The position numbers were made by a program, and so were the translations under genes. From positions 7,501 through 71,500 of the forward strand of contig JAVYIG010006358.1 in assembly GCA_035222895.1 (NCBI GenBank): a DNA stretch of 64,000 bases. Direction: 5' to 3'. Position 1 is the stretch's first letter. Each line of letters starts with the position of its first letter. The notes under the pieces were generated by a model. It had not been told where the DNA came from, did not search any database, and worked only from the letters and a program-made list of their open reading frames with translations. This document shows positions 30,903-42,719 of the stretch, piece by piece. Origin of the DNA: Strongylocentrotus droebachiensis. Taxonomy: Eukaryota; Echinodermata; Echinoidea; Camarodonta; Strongylocentrotidae.

Positions 30903-31788
30903 AAGCCTTAATAATGAAAAAATTGACATGTTTAAATAAAAACGCGTGAATTGAGTTTCAAAATTGAAATATTCTTCAGCAAAGGGAGGGTGGGGGCACA
31001 TCCGCTCCCCCCCCCCCCCCCACAGAAAAATCTGGGAAATGGTAACAAAAAAGGGGCAAAATTGAGAAGGAAATAGGAAGAATTGGGAAGAAAAATGAAC
31101 TTCCTGGCTTGCCAAGACTGGAAGTTAGGGTGCCTACGTGTACACCATTGGATGATGGGCAACGCAGTGCAACTCCTACCAATACCAATGATTTATGTTA
31201 AAGTTTATTTTCCCCTTTTCTCTTTTTTCTTCTTTCTTTCGTATTTGTTATGTCGCCAAGAGGGAGGGGGGGGGGGGGGGGTGGCTGTGCCGCTGTCTGA
31301 GTCTGCGCCTGTGTTAAGCTTCACGCCCAAAACAGATTTGTTTTGTTTTTCTTCAAAAGTATATGAATGGGTTTGTTCAGTTAGATTTCTCTGTTACATG
31401 TTGTTAAATCATGCCTTTAGTTCATATAAAGGAATAAATGTGTACATGTTTATATGGGCGTAAATATATAAATGAGAATTGAAATTTGCTCAAACTTTCA
31501 TTGACCTGTTCTTCTTCTTTTTTCTGCTTCTATTAAAACCAACTTTATATCACGGGAGACTTCCCTTTTAAAGTGTAAACGTCCCCAAGACCTTTTGCGA
31601 ACATCTTGAGCACACTACGGCCCGTATTCTCCGAGCCTTTCAACATTTAAAACCGACGATTAGTTTATGCTTTTGTTCAAAATAATCAGAAGGTTGTCTG
31701 CACTTTAAATTTTCCTGTTTTTAAACGTTATTTTAGAACCAGGGTCGGGTGCAAATTAATTAGGAAAATGTGGTCCAACAATCTCCTG

Positions 31789-32120
31789 CGTCTAATAATA
31801 ATAATAATACTCGGTTCTTTTATAGCACATAACACATTACAGGATAGCATGTCCCTATACGCTTTAAATAGAAAGGAAAGAATTACAAGAAAAGGTCATA
31901 CAAATTAGAAAATCCACTTAGAAGCAAAAAAAGTACATGTAGTGTTGGACGTTGAGTTCATGGGTGTACACTTTTAACATTGAATAAATACGTTTTAAGA
32001 GAAACCTTAAACTTGTTTAAATTATTGTAACTTCTCATGGAATCTGGAAGTGAATTTCATAAAACTGAGGAGGCGTATGTAAAAGAACGTTCACCGTATG
32101 TTTTTGTTGAGGTGGGAGGG
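31789..32120 (-). mobile_element. LINE 3' tail, copy-A-specific
   Basis: The minus strand reads NKFKVSLKTYLFNVKS then a stop and a tail ending in (ATT)n. Absent from copy B at the matching place (about 57760). Confidence 0.6.
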
Positions 32121-32439
32121 ACAATGGGAGGGACATTGAACCTTTTTATTTTCCTATTCCAACAAAAAGGGCACTTCCCAGGGGGTAACGCGCACCTGCA
32201 AAAGGTTACCTCAGAACGGTTTGACAAAAGAAAAACATTGGTATACCCCTACTTCATGTACAATATCAGGGATAGCGTTAACAATTTTCTCTTTACGTGG
32301 TCCAAGATATTGCTTCACTACCATATTTTGCAGTTGAGTGTGGTGGTCTGAAGCGAGTGGTAAGGAACCATGGAAAATGTTGGTAAAAAGCTGAACTTTT
32401 CAAAGGGCAATAAAGGACATTCAAAGGACATAAATCAAA

Positions 32440-34920
32440 GTAACAAACTGAACTTATTATATCTTTAAAAAAAAGGGGGGGCGGGCATTTATCATGAGTG
32501 AAAAGGAGTAGGGAAGTAAAGGGGCAATTATATTAGAAAAAGGCGAAATAATCAGAAGGGCAAAAGCCACTTACTTGAAAGGAAAATGGGTTATCATCAG
32601 AAATTAAAAGGGGCACCTATTAATAGGGAAAATACACTTACTACAGAGGAAAAGGGACACTTGTCAAGGTACAAGGGGGCATCGATCGGATTTGGATGGG
32701 GGAACTTATCAGAGGAGAAAAGGGATACTGGGGACAAGGGAAGATGCGCTTATTAAGAAGAAAATGAAACATTTTTCCTACGTAAAATGGGCACTTTTTT
32801 CTTCCTCTCTTTATTATTAACTTTAATTTTCTCTCTTCCTTCCTTACTTCCAATTCTTTCTTTCTATATCTCTTGCTTACTTTCATTTTTTCCTCATTTT
32901 TTCCGTTTCTTTCTTTTTTGTTCATTTTTTATTTGATTGAAACGCCCAGTAAAAACTAACTTGGCAACCAAACTTTTCCGGTGAACTATAGTAATGTTTA
33001 TTTTTAATCCCTAAAAGCGGAACCTCATAGCTTAAAAATAAAATAAACACAGCATTGGCACAAAACAAGTAATGACCTCCTAGGTCATAAAAGGAAAAGA
33101 TGCGATATCCTGGCTCCACAAACCTTCTGATGATTTCCTTTTAAAGCAACAAGGAATTGATGAACACGAATTGTTTTACGGAGCAAGTACGTACATTCTC
33201 GCGTGAAATAGAAATTATTCATATTGCCTAGTAGATATTATCTTACCTGTGATAGATGGAGGGGAAGGGCAGGGCCCTGTTGGACTGATTTTTGGGGGTC
33301 ACTAGGGGAACTTAGGATGTAAAGTAATGAATGACCTGAGGAGCACAAGTGACGTCCGAAAAGTCCAGGTAATGCGAAAACAAGACAAACTAAAACAAAA
33401 ATTAACCAAACAAAATATGAAATTAAAAGAAATGATAACACAAACAAAATCAAACCAACAAACAATGAAATATCACCTCGATCGGTGGCGAGGGGTGGGG
33501 CTGTAGCAACTTGAAAAAAAACACCTTCACCTCCGGCTCGCAAGCCCATAATAAAAATGGGAAAGGTAGGACTCTGTGAGACACCAGCTCTTATCTTGGT
33601 CACTACACGTCTGCAAACCACAGTCGTTTGGCACAAGAAAAATAAGGAAAAAAAGTAAATTGCTTAAACACATGTATCTACCATTATTCCTAACTATATT
33701 AAATAAAACTTGAACCAGAGGGATTTTGCAGTATGCCCTCAGCAAAGTTTCACTGTGCAGGCACTATTACGCACAACAAATGGCAGGGCTTGGTGTCTGC
33801 AATCCACTGGCGTACTGGTGGGGGTGGAGTTAGGGGGTAGTTGCCCCCCCCCCCATAAAAACGTGGTTTATTTTCTAATTCGATAAGTGATTTACAAACG
33901 TTGCTCAAATTACATGATTTCTGGGTCTTTTTCTCACTGTTTTGTAAATTATATTATATACCTCACTTTAAAAATCTAGCCATCTGATTGGTCGAAATTG
34001 AAGTCGTAATTTTAGCCATGCCGCCTACCAGTAAATAGTCTTTTGAAAAGTGCCCTCATACCCGCCTACCGGTCAATAGTCTTTTAAAAGATGCCCTCAT
34101 TGCGATCCTATTGGTTTACGTGTTAAAATTACAAATTTACACATTTATAATCAGGAAACAAACCCTTAAGTACCCCTTTTCACATACGAAAGGTGCACCC
34201 TTTACTTCAAATAACCGCTCCTTTTTTCATATAGGTTTCTGTTCCACATTCTTCTACGGTGGCCCTTTTTTATCTTTAATAAGTGCCGCTACTTACACCT
34301 CTGATTAACACTTCTATTAAAATCTCAAAGGTGCCCCTTTCCCTACGACAAGTGCCAATTTTTCTTTGTAATAAGTGCCCCTTTCTATTCTCACAATTGC
34401 CCCTATTCATCTCAGGTGAGTGCCCCTTTTCAGGTATAAGAAGTACCCTTACCACCTCTGATAAGTTCCGTTTCACCTCTATGAACTGCATGTTTTCAGG
34501 TGTCCCTTATATTTTGAAAAGTACCTCTTTTTATTCTGATAATTGCCTCTTTTCATATTTGGTGAATGCCCTCATAACTATTTGAGAGATACCACCTTTA
34601 ACTTTGTAATAAGTGGCCCTTTTCATCTCTGATAAGTGCCCCTGTTATTCACACACGTGCCCCTTATCCATCATAATTAGTGCCATTTTCCTTCTGATAA
34701 TTGCCACTGATTTCCTTTGTAATAAGTGCCCCTTTTCAGTTCTCATAAGTGCTTTTTTTTGCATCTCTGGTTAGTGCCCCTTATCAGGTGCGAGAAGAAC
34801 CCAATGTCACCTCTGATAATTCCAATTTTTACTTTGCATGTGCTACTTTTTTCTAATAAGTGTCATTTTGTCATGGGATATGTGCCCCCTTTTCCTTTTG
34901 CAATAAAATGTGCTCATAAT
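32440..34920. mobile_element. Foldback-like element, copy A: inverted arms of short GTGCCCC repeats
   Basis: Right arm (about 34170-34920): some 25 degenerate units of about 30 bp built on ATAAGTGCCCCTTTTCA. Left arm (about 32440-32800): the same unit inverted (GGGGCACTTATCAGAGG-type words). The 1.4-kb centre has no recognised ORF. The relative in copy B is 59330-61310. Confidence 0.7.
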
Positions 34921-35118
34921 TTAAAGCAACTAAGATAAATTTGTATTGGTTTCGATCTCATTTAAAGTTGATATATTGTTTCTTATAAAAATCGTTTCAT
35001 TTTTCATGATTAGAATGTGCTTAAAACCCCATCATAATTGTGTTCCCCCTCTTTATACGATGTAAGTTTTGCACTGTGACCTTACAAATCTTAACATTGC
35101 TTACTCGCTCGGAAATAG

Positions 35119-35299
35119 ATGTATTCAAACCTGTCTACAGCGACCACCCAAGGGAAATATAAAAAGTGGTCCTTGTAGACATGTGGTCAATAGTAGACAG
35201 GTTCTTATAGGATATGTTTTAATAAGAAACCATTTTCAAGGGAAACAAGAAATGTGGCCTTTGTAGACGGGTGGTCACTAAAGCAGGTTTGACTGTATA
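35119..35299. mobile_element. Short MITE with AAACCTGTCTAC end, copy-A-specific
   Basis: Begins near CAAACCTGTCTACAGCGACC and ends GGTGGTCACTAAAGCAGGTTTG; copy B reads through (about 61460). Internal direct repeat of GTGGTC...GTAGAC words. Confidence 0.7.
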
Positions 35300-35775
35300 T
35301 TCAGACCATCACATCCAACTGCAAAGTTTGATTTTTAAGCAGTATTTTGGACCATGTAAAGAGAGAAACCAACATTAAAATCATCCCTGATAATGTTATC
35401 ACAATGTAGGGTATATATACAAATGTCTAAAAAGGGCATATTTTTACATTGAGGTTTCCCGTTTGAGGTGCTCCTTTTTATTGTTGACCCCCCCCCCTCC
35501 CCCCCTCCCCCCCCCCCCATCACACTTTGTTAAAGTCGATAGATGCAAAGTACACAACCCCAAAAAGTACGCAATGGCTAAAACGTAGTTTGTATGCCCA
35601 CATCTTGAAAGTTATCGTCAATATCATCACCCCCCCCTAAAATACAATTACCTATTATGTCACCTGGTGGTGATGGGGATTCTCTTTTGCCCCCCCCCCC
35701 TCCCGCCGCCAATTTTTTGCTCATTACGGCACTGCTGCAAACTATGGCAGGGTATTTAGCCTTGCGACATCATTT

Positions 35776-37423
35776 ACAATACGTATCTTTCAAAAATCAT
35801 GAATCAACAAAATTAACAATTAAATGTGGAGTACCGCAAGGATCTATATTGGGTCCATTGCTATTTATTATTTATATAAATGATATTATTGAAACCTCTT
35901 CACTTTTAAATTTTATCATCTTTGCTGATGATACGAGTATTTCTTATTCCCATAAAAACTTTGATACGCTCATAGCGCGGTTAAACTGTGAATTAATGAA
36001 AATTTCTAGGTGGTTTAAATCTAATAAATTGTCATTAAACCTTAGTAAAACAAATTTCATTCATTTTAAACAGACCAACGTACATGATATGAGAAATTGT
36101 AATATTGAGATTGATGGCTTGCCTCTCATTGAAAAACAATCTGTTAAATTTTTAGGAGTCTCTATTGACTCTCATCTAAATTTTAATGAGCATATACGTA
36201 ATATACATACATCAATATCAAGGAATATTGGAATACTGTATAAGTTAAAACAAATTCTTTCTGAAAGATCTATGATTATATTATACAATTCTCTAATTTT
36301 ATCACATGTGATTTATTGTAATATTGTATGGGGTAATTGTAGCTTAACAAGAATTAATTCCTTATTTTTGCTTCAAAAGAGAGCGATTCGCATGATCACT
36401 AACTCACATTATATATTACACACGGAACCTTTATTTCAGCGTTTAAAAACATTAAAAATACAAGATATCCACATTTTTCAGACATGCATTTTTATGTATA
36501 AATATTCTCATAATCAATTACCATCCCTATTTCACAATATTTACAGTTTAAACTCAAACATTCACACATACCCCACACGTTGTTCAACAAATTATCACTT
36601 AGAAAATCCTAAAATACTTTTAGCACAAAAATCAGTAAGACATCATGGACCAGATGTTTGGAACTCCTTACCAAATTCAATAAGGCATTGTTCATCTCTC
36701 TATTCTTTTAAAGCATCTCAAAAAAAAACTCTTATATCGAAGTATCTACATAACTGATTTCAACATGCAGTAGGCAATTGTCAAATTTCGGTCACATTGC
36801 AACTCAGTTTTGCAAATTTTGTTTTCTATTTCGTATTTCTTAATTTCCTTTATTGTAAAGGCTGTATTTGTTTCTACTCGACTATACCACACAGAGCTAC
36901 GTACACTTCCACTATTTGTTACAAACACATACAAACACGCACGCTCGCGTGCACGTGCACACACACACACACACACACCCACGCATGCACACACGCACAC
37001 ACACAATATATATATATATATATATACACTTGCACAACACACTCACCAACTCATACACAAAGATCGCTTGAACACTTTTTCATTTTAAGTTTTACCTTAA
37101 GATTTTTTTTTGTTTTGTTCTTGTTTTTTTTTTTTTTTTTGAGGCCGCCATCCTTGTCAAGCTTTGCTTATGATTGCGGTCTCCTGCACTTTTCCACCAG
37201 AATAGTTAGGATAATACTTTAAATTTATGATAATATGTTATGGAAATAATAAGTTTCGTTATTATAATTATGTACATATATTATGTAAAAAAACATTTTG
37301 ACATGAAGAAATTATTGTTTGTTTATGTTGTATTATACCTTACATGTATATTATGTTATTTGTTATTCAGTTATATTTTATTTGGAAAAAATGCAGAAAT
37401 AAAATCAAATCAAATCAAATCAA
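35776..37423 (+). mobile_element. 5'-truncated LINE (CR1/L2/Jockey group), copy-A-specific
   Basis: Open from the insertion point to 36757: QYVSF..., CGVPQGSILGPLLFIIYIND, FADD catalytic box (about 35925), KTNFIHF, LGVSID..LNFNEHI and the C-terminal HGPDVWNSLPNSIR block. 3' part with CA/TA repeats and an (AAATC)n tail, flanked by ATCATTT (35769-35775, 37424-37430). Copy B has the empty site near 61950. RT palm onward appears intact, but endonuclease and fingers are missing, so it is not autonomous. Confidence 0.9.
36950..37025 (+). repeat. CA and TA microsatellite in LINE 3' region
   Basis: CA-rich tract followed by (TA)n at 37007-37025. Confidence 0.85.
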
Positions 37424-37599
37424 ATCATTTTGGGGGACTTTCCCCAAATGTTCACAAAGTCGGAGTTATTTCCTGTTAATTTTAACTCTCGTGACCTTCC
37501 TTTCCTCATCCGGCCGCAGAGGTCATCTAAGATGATCTAGGGAGCAATAGAGTTTACAATAGTACAAAAGTCTCAGAGAACTATTAATAAAGTATATTT

Positions 37600-37752
37600 T
37601 AATACCAAGAAAAAGAGAAAGAGAGACAGAGGGAGAAAGAGAGACAGAGGGGGAGATAAGGGAAGGAGAGAGGGAGAAAGAGAGAGAGAGAGAGTGTGTG
37701 TATGTGAGAGGGGGAGATAGAGAGAGGGCCGGAGAGAGAGAGAGAGAGAGAG
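37600..37752 (+). repeat. GA microsatellite (copy A)
   Basis: GAGA/GGGA tract; the counterpart in copy B is at 62130-62250. Confidence 0.85.
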
Positions 37753-37894
37753 AACGAGTAAGGAAATATTGCCTCTGAGAAAGTCTACGTGTAGTGAAAA
37801 CAAATCATTACTGGTCGTATTCCTTAAATCAAATGTTATAAAAACATTACAAATCATAAATACAGAATAAATAATAGCCCATGAAATTACCATG

Positions 37895-38013
37895 GTTCTA
37901 AATGTTAGTGAGCACTATTTAAAAAAAAAAATGTCCTTGGAAATTTGAAAATTGCACCCCCCCCCCCCTATTGTCCTTTTTCTCTTTCTCTCTTTCTCTC
38001 TCTCTCTTTCTCG
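37895..38013. other. Junction between duplication copies A and B
   Basis: About 85 bp of sequence not shared by the copies (A run, C run) leading into the CT microsatellite at 37980-38013, where copy B begins. Confidence 0.75.
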
Positions 38014-38290
38014 GCCATGAAACTCTTATTAACCCCATGTCTTCTCATTTAATTATCTTCACACAGGTGGGGCTATGCTTCAATCTCCTACGGTAAGATC
38101 CCAAATAATATTATATTATACGATACTGAAAAGAAGTGGAACAGATATATGCACTTTCGTCGTTTACTGGCTATACAGTTTCTTTTTTCTGTAATTTAAT
38201 TTTAAAATGAGCGGCTACATGATATAGGCTACAAATAGCAATTTCGTATTTTTCTTTTTTTTTAAATAATATCATGATTCATATTTCTTT

Positions 38291-38829
38291 TAAAGATACT
38301 ATGTCCCTTTTGCAGCCAACCTCACATTCTGTAGAACTTTGCAGGAATTATGAATATGTCATGTATGGCCTATCTGTGAAATTTAAACGTTAGCAGTGTC
38401 CTCATATTCAAATTATGCAAGGAAACCCGTTTACTTGCTAGACTTCACTGTCAGACACTATTGGGTGACTGACTGACTTTTGTTCTTCCTTGGTAAAAAA
38501 GTACATGAAAAGAGTTGTAAAGGTACATGAGCATTTGTCTACATCAAATAACCCACTTCTTGTGATGGCCAAGATTAAACTGATTGAATCTTTGCGCAGC
38601 ATAAAACGTATGACCATTCGGTACAATTGTCTGAAAATCAAGACTATTACTTTTGGGCTCTATAGCCCTAAAGTCGATTTGACAACTAATAGTCGTTATT
38701 TTCCCACTTAAAGACATTTTCAAGCCCCACCTTTTTTAGGGAAGTTCTAAATTAGTATTATCTTTCAAATGCAGTTGGAATTTAACTTTTTCATTTTTTG
38801 GGCCTGCAAATGGGACATAGTACCTTTAA
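38291..38829. mobile_element. MITE, about 535 bp, ends AAGATACTATGTCCC (member 1)
   Basis: Ends TTAAAGATACTATGTCCCTT / GGGACATAGTACCTTTAA. Copy A has the empty site (about 11445). A near-identical second member is at 48806-49338, also missing from copy A. Confidence 0.87.
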
Positions 38830-40086
38830 AACAATAAAACATTTAAGTACACTTATACTTCAGCGATGTAGTAATATAATCCGGAACACTTTAGTCTTTA
38901 TTGGTCCATTGTAATACAAAGAAATTCTGTTTCGTTTGGCTTTGTTACAGGGTACAATAATTTTACAATTACAACGCACAAAGAACATAAAACGAATCAC
39001 ACTAACATTTACTATTTTGTGTGGTTATATTAGCCGACATTCATATGATTGTTTACTTACATATACGCAATGCATTTTATGAATGCATTACCATTGTTCC
39101 TTAACGTTTTTGATATACATATTGGTTTCAGAATATTGAAATAGTAATATTTGCCTGGTATAGTATCATGACGTGTGTCCTGTTAAGGCACTTTGATGTA
39201 CATTATCTACATAGTTGTGAACTGTAAAATTAAAGTAAGTGAGATTATGAGGTGAAAATAGAAGAATGAATGCAGTTGTGTATAATGGTACATTTTGAAG
39301 AAAAAAAAAACAATCACCGACCCTTCCTTTTATAAAATTTTGCAGACAAAAAATATACCCCCAAAAAAATATTATGTCAAAAATGTAAACACCAACTACT
39401 TGCAGTTATAGTATTTGTCAAAAGCTAAGCTTTAATCTGGGAAATGAAGAGCGATTTACGACTATTAACGTATTCCGGAACGATTGAACTTAAAACAATC
39501 AATAAGTGGGTGGGTACTGTCTGCCATCATGTTCTGAACTTTCGCATGTAGAGGTTTGTCGTACAATGCTTGAACAGGGACTATTTCCGATCATAATACC
39601 TTCTGTGCCATTTTTCGGATGCTATCAAATCTCCCCTTCTGTTTTAGTGACAGACTACCAAATGTGCAAATGAGATTGAATGCTAACATGCTCTGAATTA
39701 TTATGGTAGAAAAGGGTCAGGATTGTGTTATCAACATGGAACATCTCTAGTTTCCTGAGGAAGAACATTCTCTGAACAAATACTTTTGTACTTAATGATG
39801 ATAACATTTCCTGTACGAAGGACAACGCTCTCTCGTAATCTGGGTCACTTTTAAATCTGCTGACACTGGCTTATATTCACATAATACGAGTCCTACGTTC
39901 TCAGTAACTTATACATTATTCATAACTCTTTAATTTTCAAATAGATATATATATATATATATATATGCTTTCGCCTAAATCGTATGATTGATGAATAATC
40001 TCATGAATTACAACAACAGGTGTATTTCGTCGTTACACATAACTTTATCAGAATGTAATGGAATGTCCTATCTATTTATCTTACAG
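38830..40086. other. Expanded intron of esterase pseudogene: nothing recognised
   Basis: AT-rich unique-looking sequence with a short (AT)n at 39947-39966. Only the part near 38840-38925 matches copy A. Confidence 0.5.
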
Positions 40087-40619
40087 CATCCAATCTGGCT
40101 TCACAAATGGACTTATGAAGCAGATTATTGACCGCGTCAAAGCATAAGATGATTCGGCTTGAGAATACTCGAGTTCAAGCATTGGAAAAATGAAAACAAA
40201 ATTGAAAATGTCTGTATCTGAATTAATCTCTAAATATCTAACTAATTATGAACAACCCCCTCCTGAAAATCGATTCAGATGCTTATCATGGCGCCTAGAA
40301 ACAAAGTATTTGCGGCGTGCTATAAATTTTTCTTAATACATGTTGTAGTACTATTATCTATTTATTCACAATATACAAGTGTAACATTGATAGCCATGTC
40401 AGCTGACAGATGTGTTTACGAGATCAAATGTCGAGGAGATCACAATAAGCACCTACTGCTAACTATCTGACTATTTCGGTCTCAAGGACCTTCAGGCCAT
40501 TGAACCATTAAACTAGGCCCTGACATCAAATATTTCGATCTTGTCCAAAGAGCGTCCTGATAATGCTCAGAAAATAAGACGGCTATCGAAAGTAAATCAT
40601 TTGGTCTCATGGGTTATCA

Positions 40620-41570
40620 GTTTTGAAAACATTCAGGAATATAAAAGGTCAACATTATCTTGTCTCGTGAGCTGTATACAGGTCTCTTAGACTTGCGAAC
40701 AAGTTGGTTGAAGTCGTGTTCTATAACATAATCCTAATCAAATAATTTAACTGGAGGATCTCTCATTCCTAATGATATCTATTTCGTATAGCTATTGAGT
40801 ATTTCATTTGTTTTACATCAGATTGAAAGCATGTAGTGACCCATCGGTGCTACTGCATCCAAAAGTAATGCTCGATCAAATTATCCTGCAAAACACACAA
40901 TTTATGGATGGTAAACAAGATTTCAGTCACTTCTCATGGTCACGACGAAATTGTTAAGATCTTCACCGTTACAATAAACATGTTTCTTGTCATTTTTACT
41001 TCTATTAGTGTAAGTGGAAAATGAGATAAATTATGATTCATTACTTCAGACAAAATAATGTACTTCCTTCTACTTAAATCTAAATTGGTAAATTGACTAT
41101 TTTTTTCAATTTTGCTTCAACCCTTGATAGAATTTACTGAATTGTGGAACTTTAGTGGCTATTGAATTTGTTTGAACTATGACATGTGATAAACTATAAT
41201 TTGGTCAATTAATTATTAAAATGGATGAACCAGCAAAGTGTGAATGCAGTGCCTTCATTTTTAATTGGAGTCAATATTCTTTTGTATTTCTGTTAATTTA
41301 TATTAATTTTTGATACAAATTGACGATGTTCCTTTTAAATCTTAAATGGGAAGCATTGCTCGATCATTCAATCATATATGTCATCACCCTTTCGCTATTA
41401 GCCCTTGCCCTAATATCATTCGTTCAATTCATAAAATATTCATATTTAATAAAAGACGTGCAAACTGACGATTTTCTTTTAAGCAAATACCATTTTGCGT
41501 ACTTCTCGATCTTATACGTCATAATTGAGGGTTATCGGCCCACTCGAAATAGCGTTGTTCGTCATTGAGA
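40620..41570. other. Copy-B-specific stretch of about 0.95 kb
   Basis: Copy A passes directly from the 120-bp repeats (13690) to the 210-bp repeats, whereas here about 0.95 kb intervenes. I found no coding signal or clear inverted ends. Confidence 0.5.
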
Positions 41571-42047
41571 GGCTTGGTGCTTCACGGAGGCTACGTCGAA
41601 GGCGCGGCAGAGGGTTACCGTTACAACTTTGTTGACAACCGCTACTACCAGTAACGCACACGGTTACATCACAATGGACATGGACCTGCAGAAATAATCA
41701 TGGAAAACGATTTATTTCACAATTGTTTATACTGTATCATGAACATATAGGGAAGGAAAATAAAAATGAGATTATTGGGTTAGAAATCATGCTTGGTGCA
41801 TCACGGAGGCTGCGTCTAAGGCGTCATTACCTTGATTATGACCGGTTCCTACTAGTAACACTCATAGTTACAACACAATGAACTCGCTCCCGCATAAAAT
41901 TAAGAAAACTGGTTTAAATCACAAACAAATTATATTAGAAAGGTAGATATAGGCAAAGTAGATGACAAAAAGTAGACCGAGTGTTAGACATCAGGCTTGG
42001 TAGATTTTGGAGGTTATGTATTTGACAAAGTCGGCGAGGGAAGGCAT

Positions 42048-42561
42048 TAGGGACTTTTAGATTGAGTGGACGAGAACACGACGAACGCCGACTGATCATG
42101 CGTGTCAACGTATTGAACTGCCCATGTTGACTACAATTAGAAATCTTTTAGATTGCACTCGACGATATACATGCATGCAGGAAGACTATGAACATGACGG
42201 ACAAAGAAAGACGACAAAATACATTTCCTCATTCTACCCTCAACGATGGCTGTGGTAGACAAAAGAACGTCCCTTTACTGCTATTATGTAAAAATGTGTA
42301 GAACAGGTGAATATGCATGACTTGTGACACCTGTTCTACACATTTTTACATAATAGCAGTGAAGGGTTCCTTTCCTTTGTCTACCTGAGGAACTGTATAT
42401 TTTATGAGCACGCGGAATACTAGTACCGTACTAGATTTAGGAAAATCAAAGTTGACGCATTCTCGATCGCCGACTGAGACGACGTGACTCATGCGCAGTG
42501 CCTTAAAATGACGTCACACGTTGCAGTCAAAGCTGTCGACGGGCAAATTTAAAAGTCCCTA
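42048..42561. mobile_element. MITE with TAGGGACTTTTA ends, carrying a nested hairpin
   Basis: Ends TAGGGACTTTTAGATT / AATTTAAAAGTCCCTA; it splits a tandem-repeat unit. Its right 135 bp recur at 46488-46618. Confidence 0.75.
42254..42385. repeat. Near-perfect palindrome (hairpin)
   Basis: GGTAGACAAA...GTCCCTTTACTGCTATTATG and onward to ACAGGTG is mirrored by CACCTGTTCTACACATTTTT...TTTGTCTACC. Arms of about 55 bp with a loop of about 20; the inner 40 bp are almost mismatch-free. Confidence 0.85.
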
Positions 42562-42719
42562 TTGCAACCTTGTTGACACCCTGTACCACGAGTAACGTAA
42601 CGCACATATTTACAGCTCAATCGACTCGCATCTGTCAATTAAATTTAGAAAAATGGTTGAATTGACAAACAAATCATGTTATAAAGGTATAATATATGTA
42701 ATGAATCGAGAAATTCTTT

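Larger units (their letters stand above)
11160..37895. repeat. Segmental duplication, copy A
   Basis: Matches 38010-62430 in the same orientation: esterase terminal exons and 3' flank, the whole ZP/EGF gene and the downstream repeat block. The left edge is in a CT microsatellite. The right edge is near 37895, where both copies share an ACCATGGTT/ACAATGGTT word before diverging. About 26.7 kb versus 24.4 kb in copy B, the difference being private insertions and deletions. Confidence 0.9.
38067..40147 (+). pseudogene. Esterase 3' fragment (exons i and j), broken
   Basis: Exon i copy at 38067-38092 is identical to 11215-11240 with intact splice sites. Exon j copy (40087-40147) has lost one base in GACTTC/ATGAAG, so frame runs into TGA at 40116-40118. 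No upstream exons follow the duplication edge, so it cannot encode an esterase. The intervening intron grew from 0.59 to 2.0 kb by insertions. Confidence 0.93.

Noticed and set aside
33238..33745. Frames of 132 and 72 residues in the Foldback-like centre
   Set aside because: The counterpart at 60206-60650 does not keep the same frames, so no coding constraint is visible.
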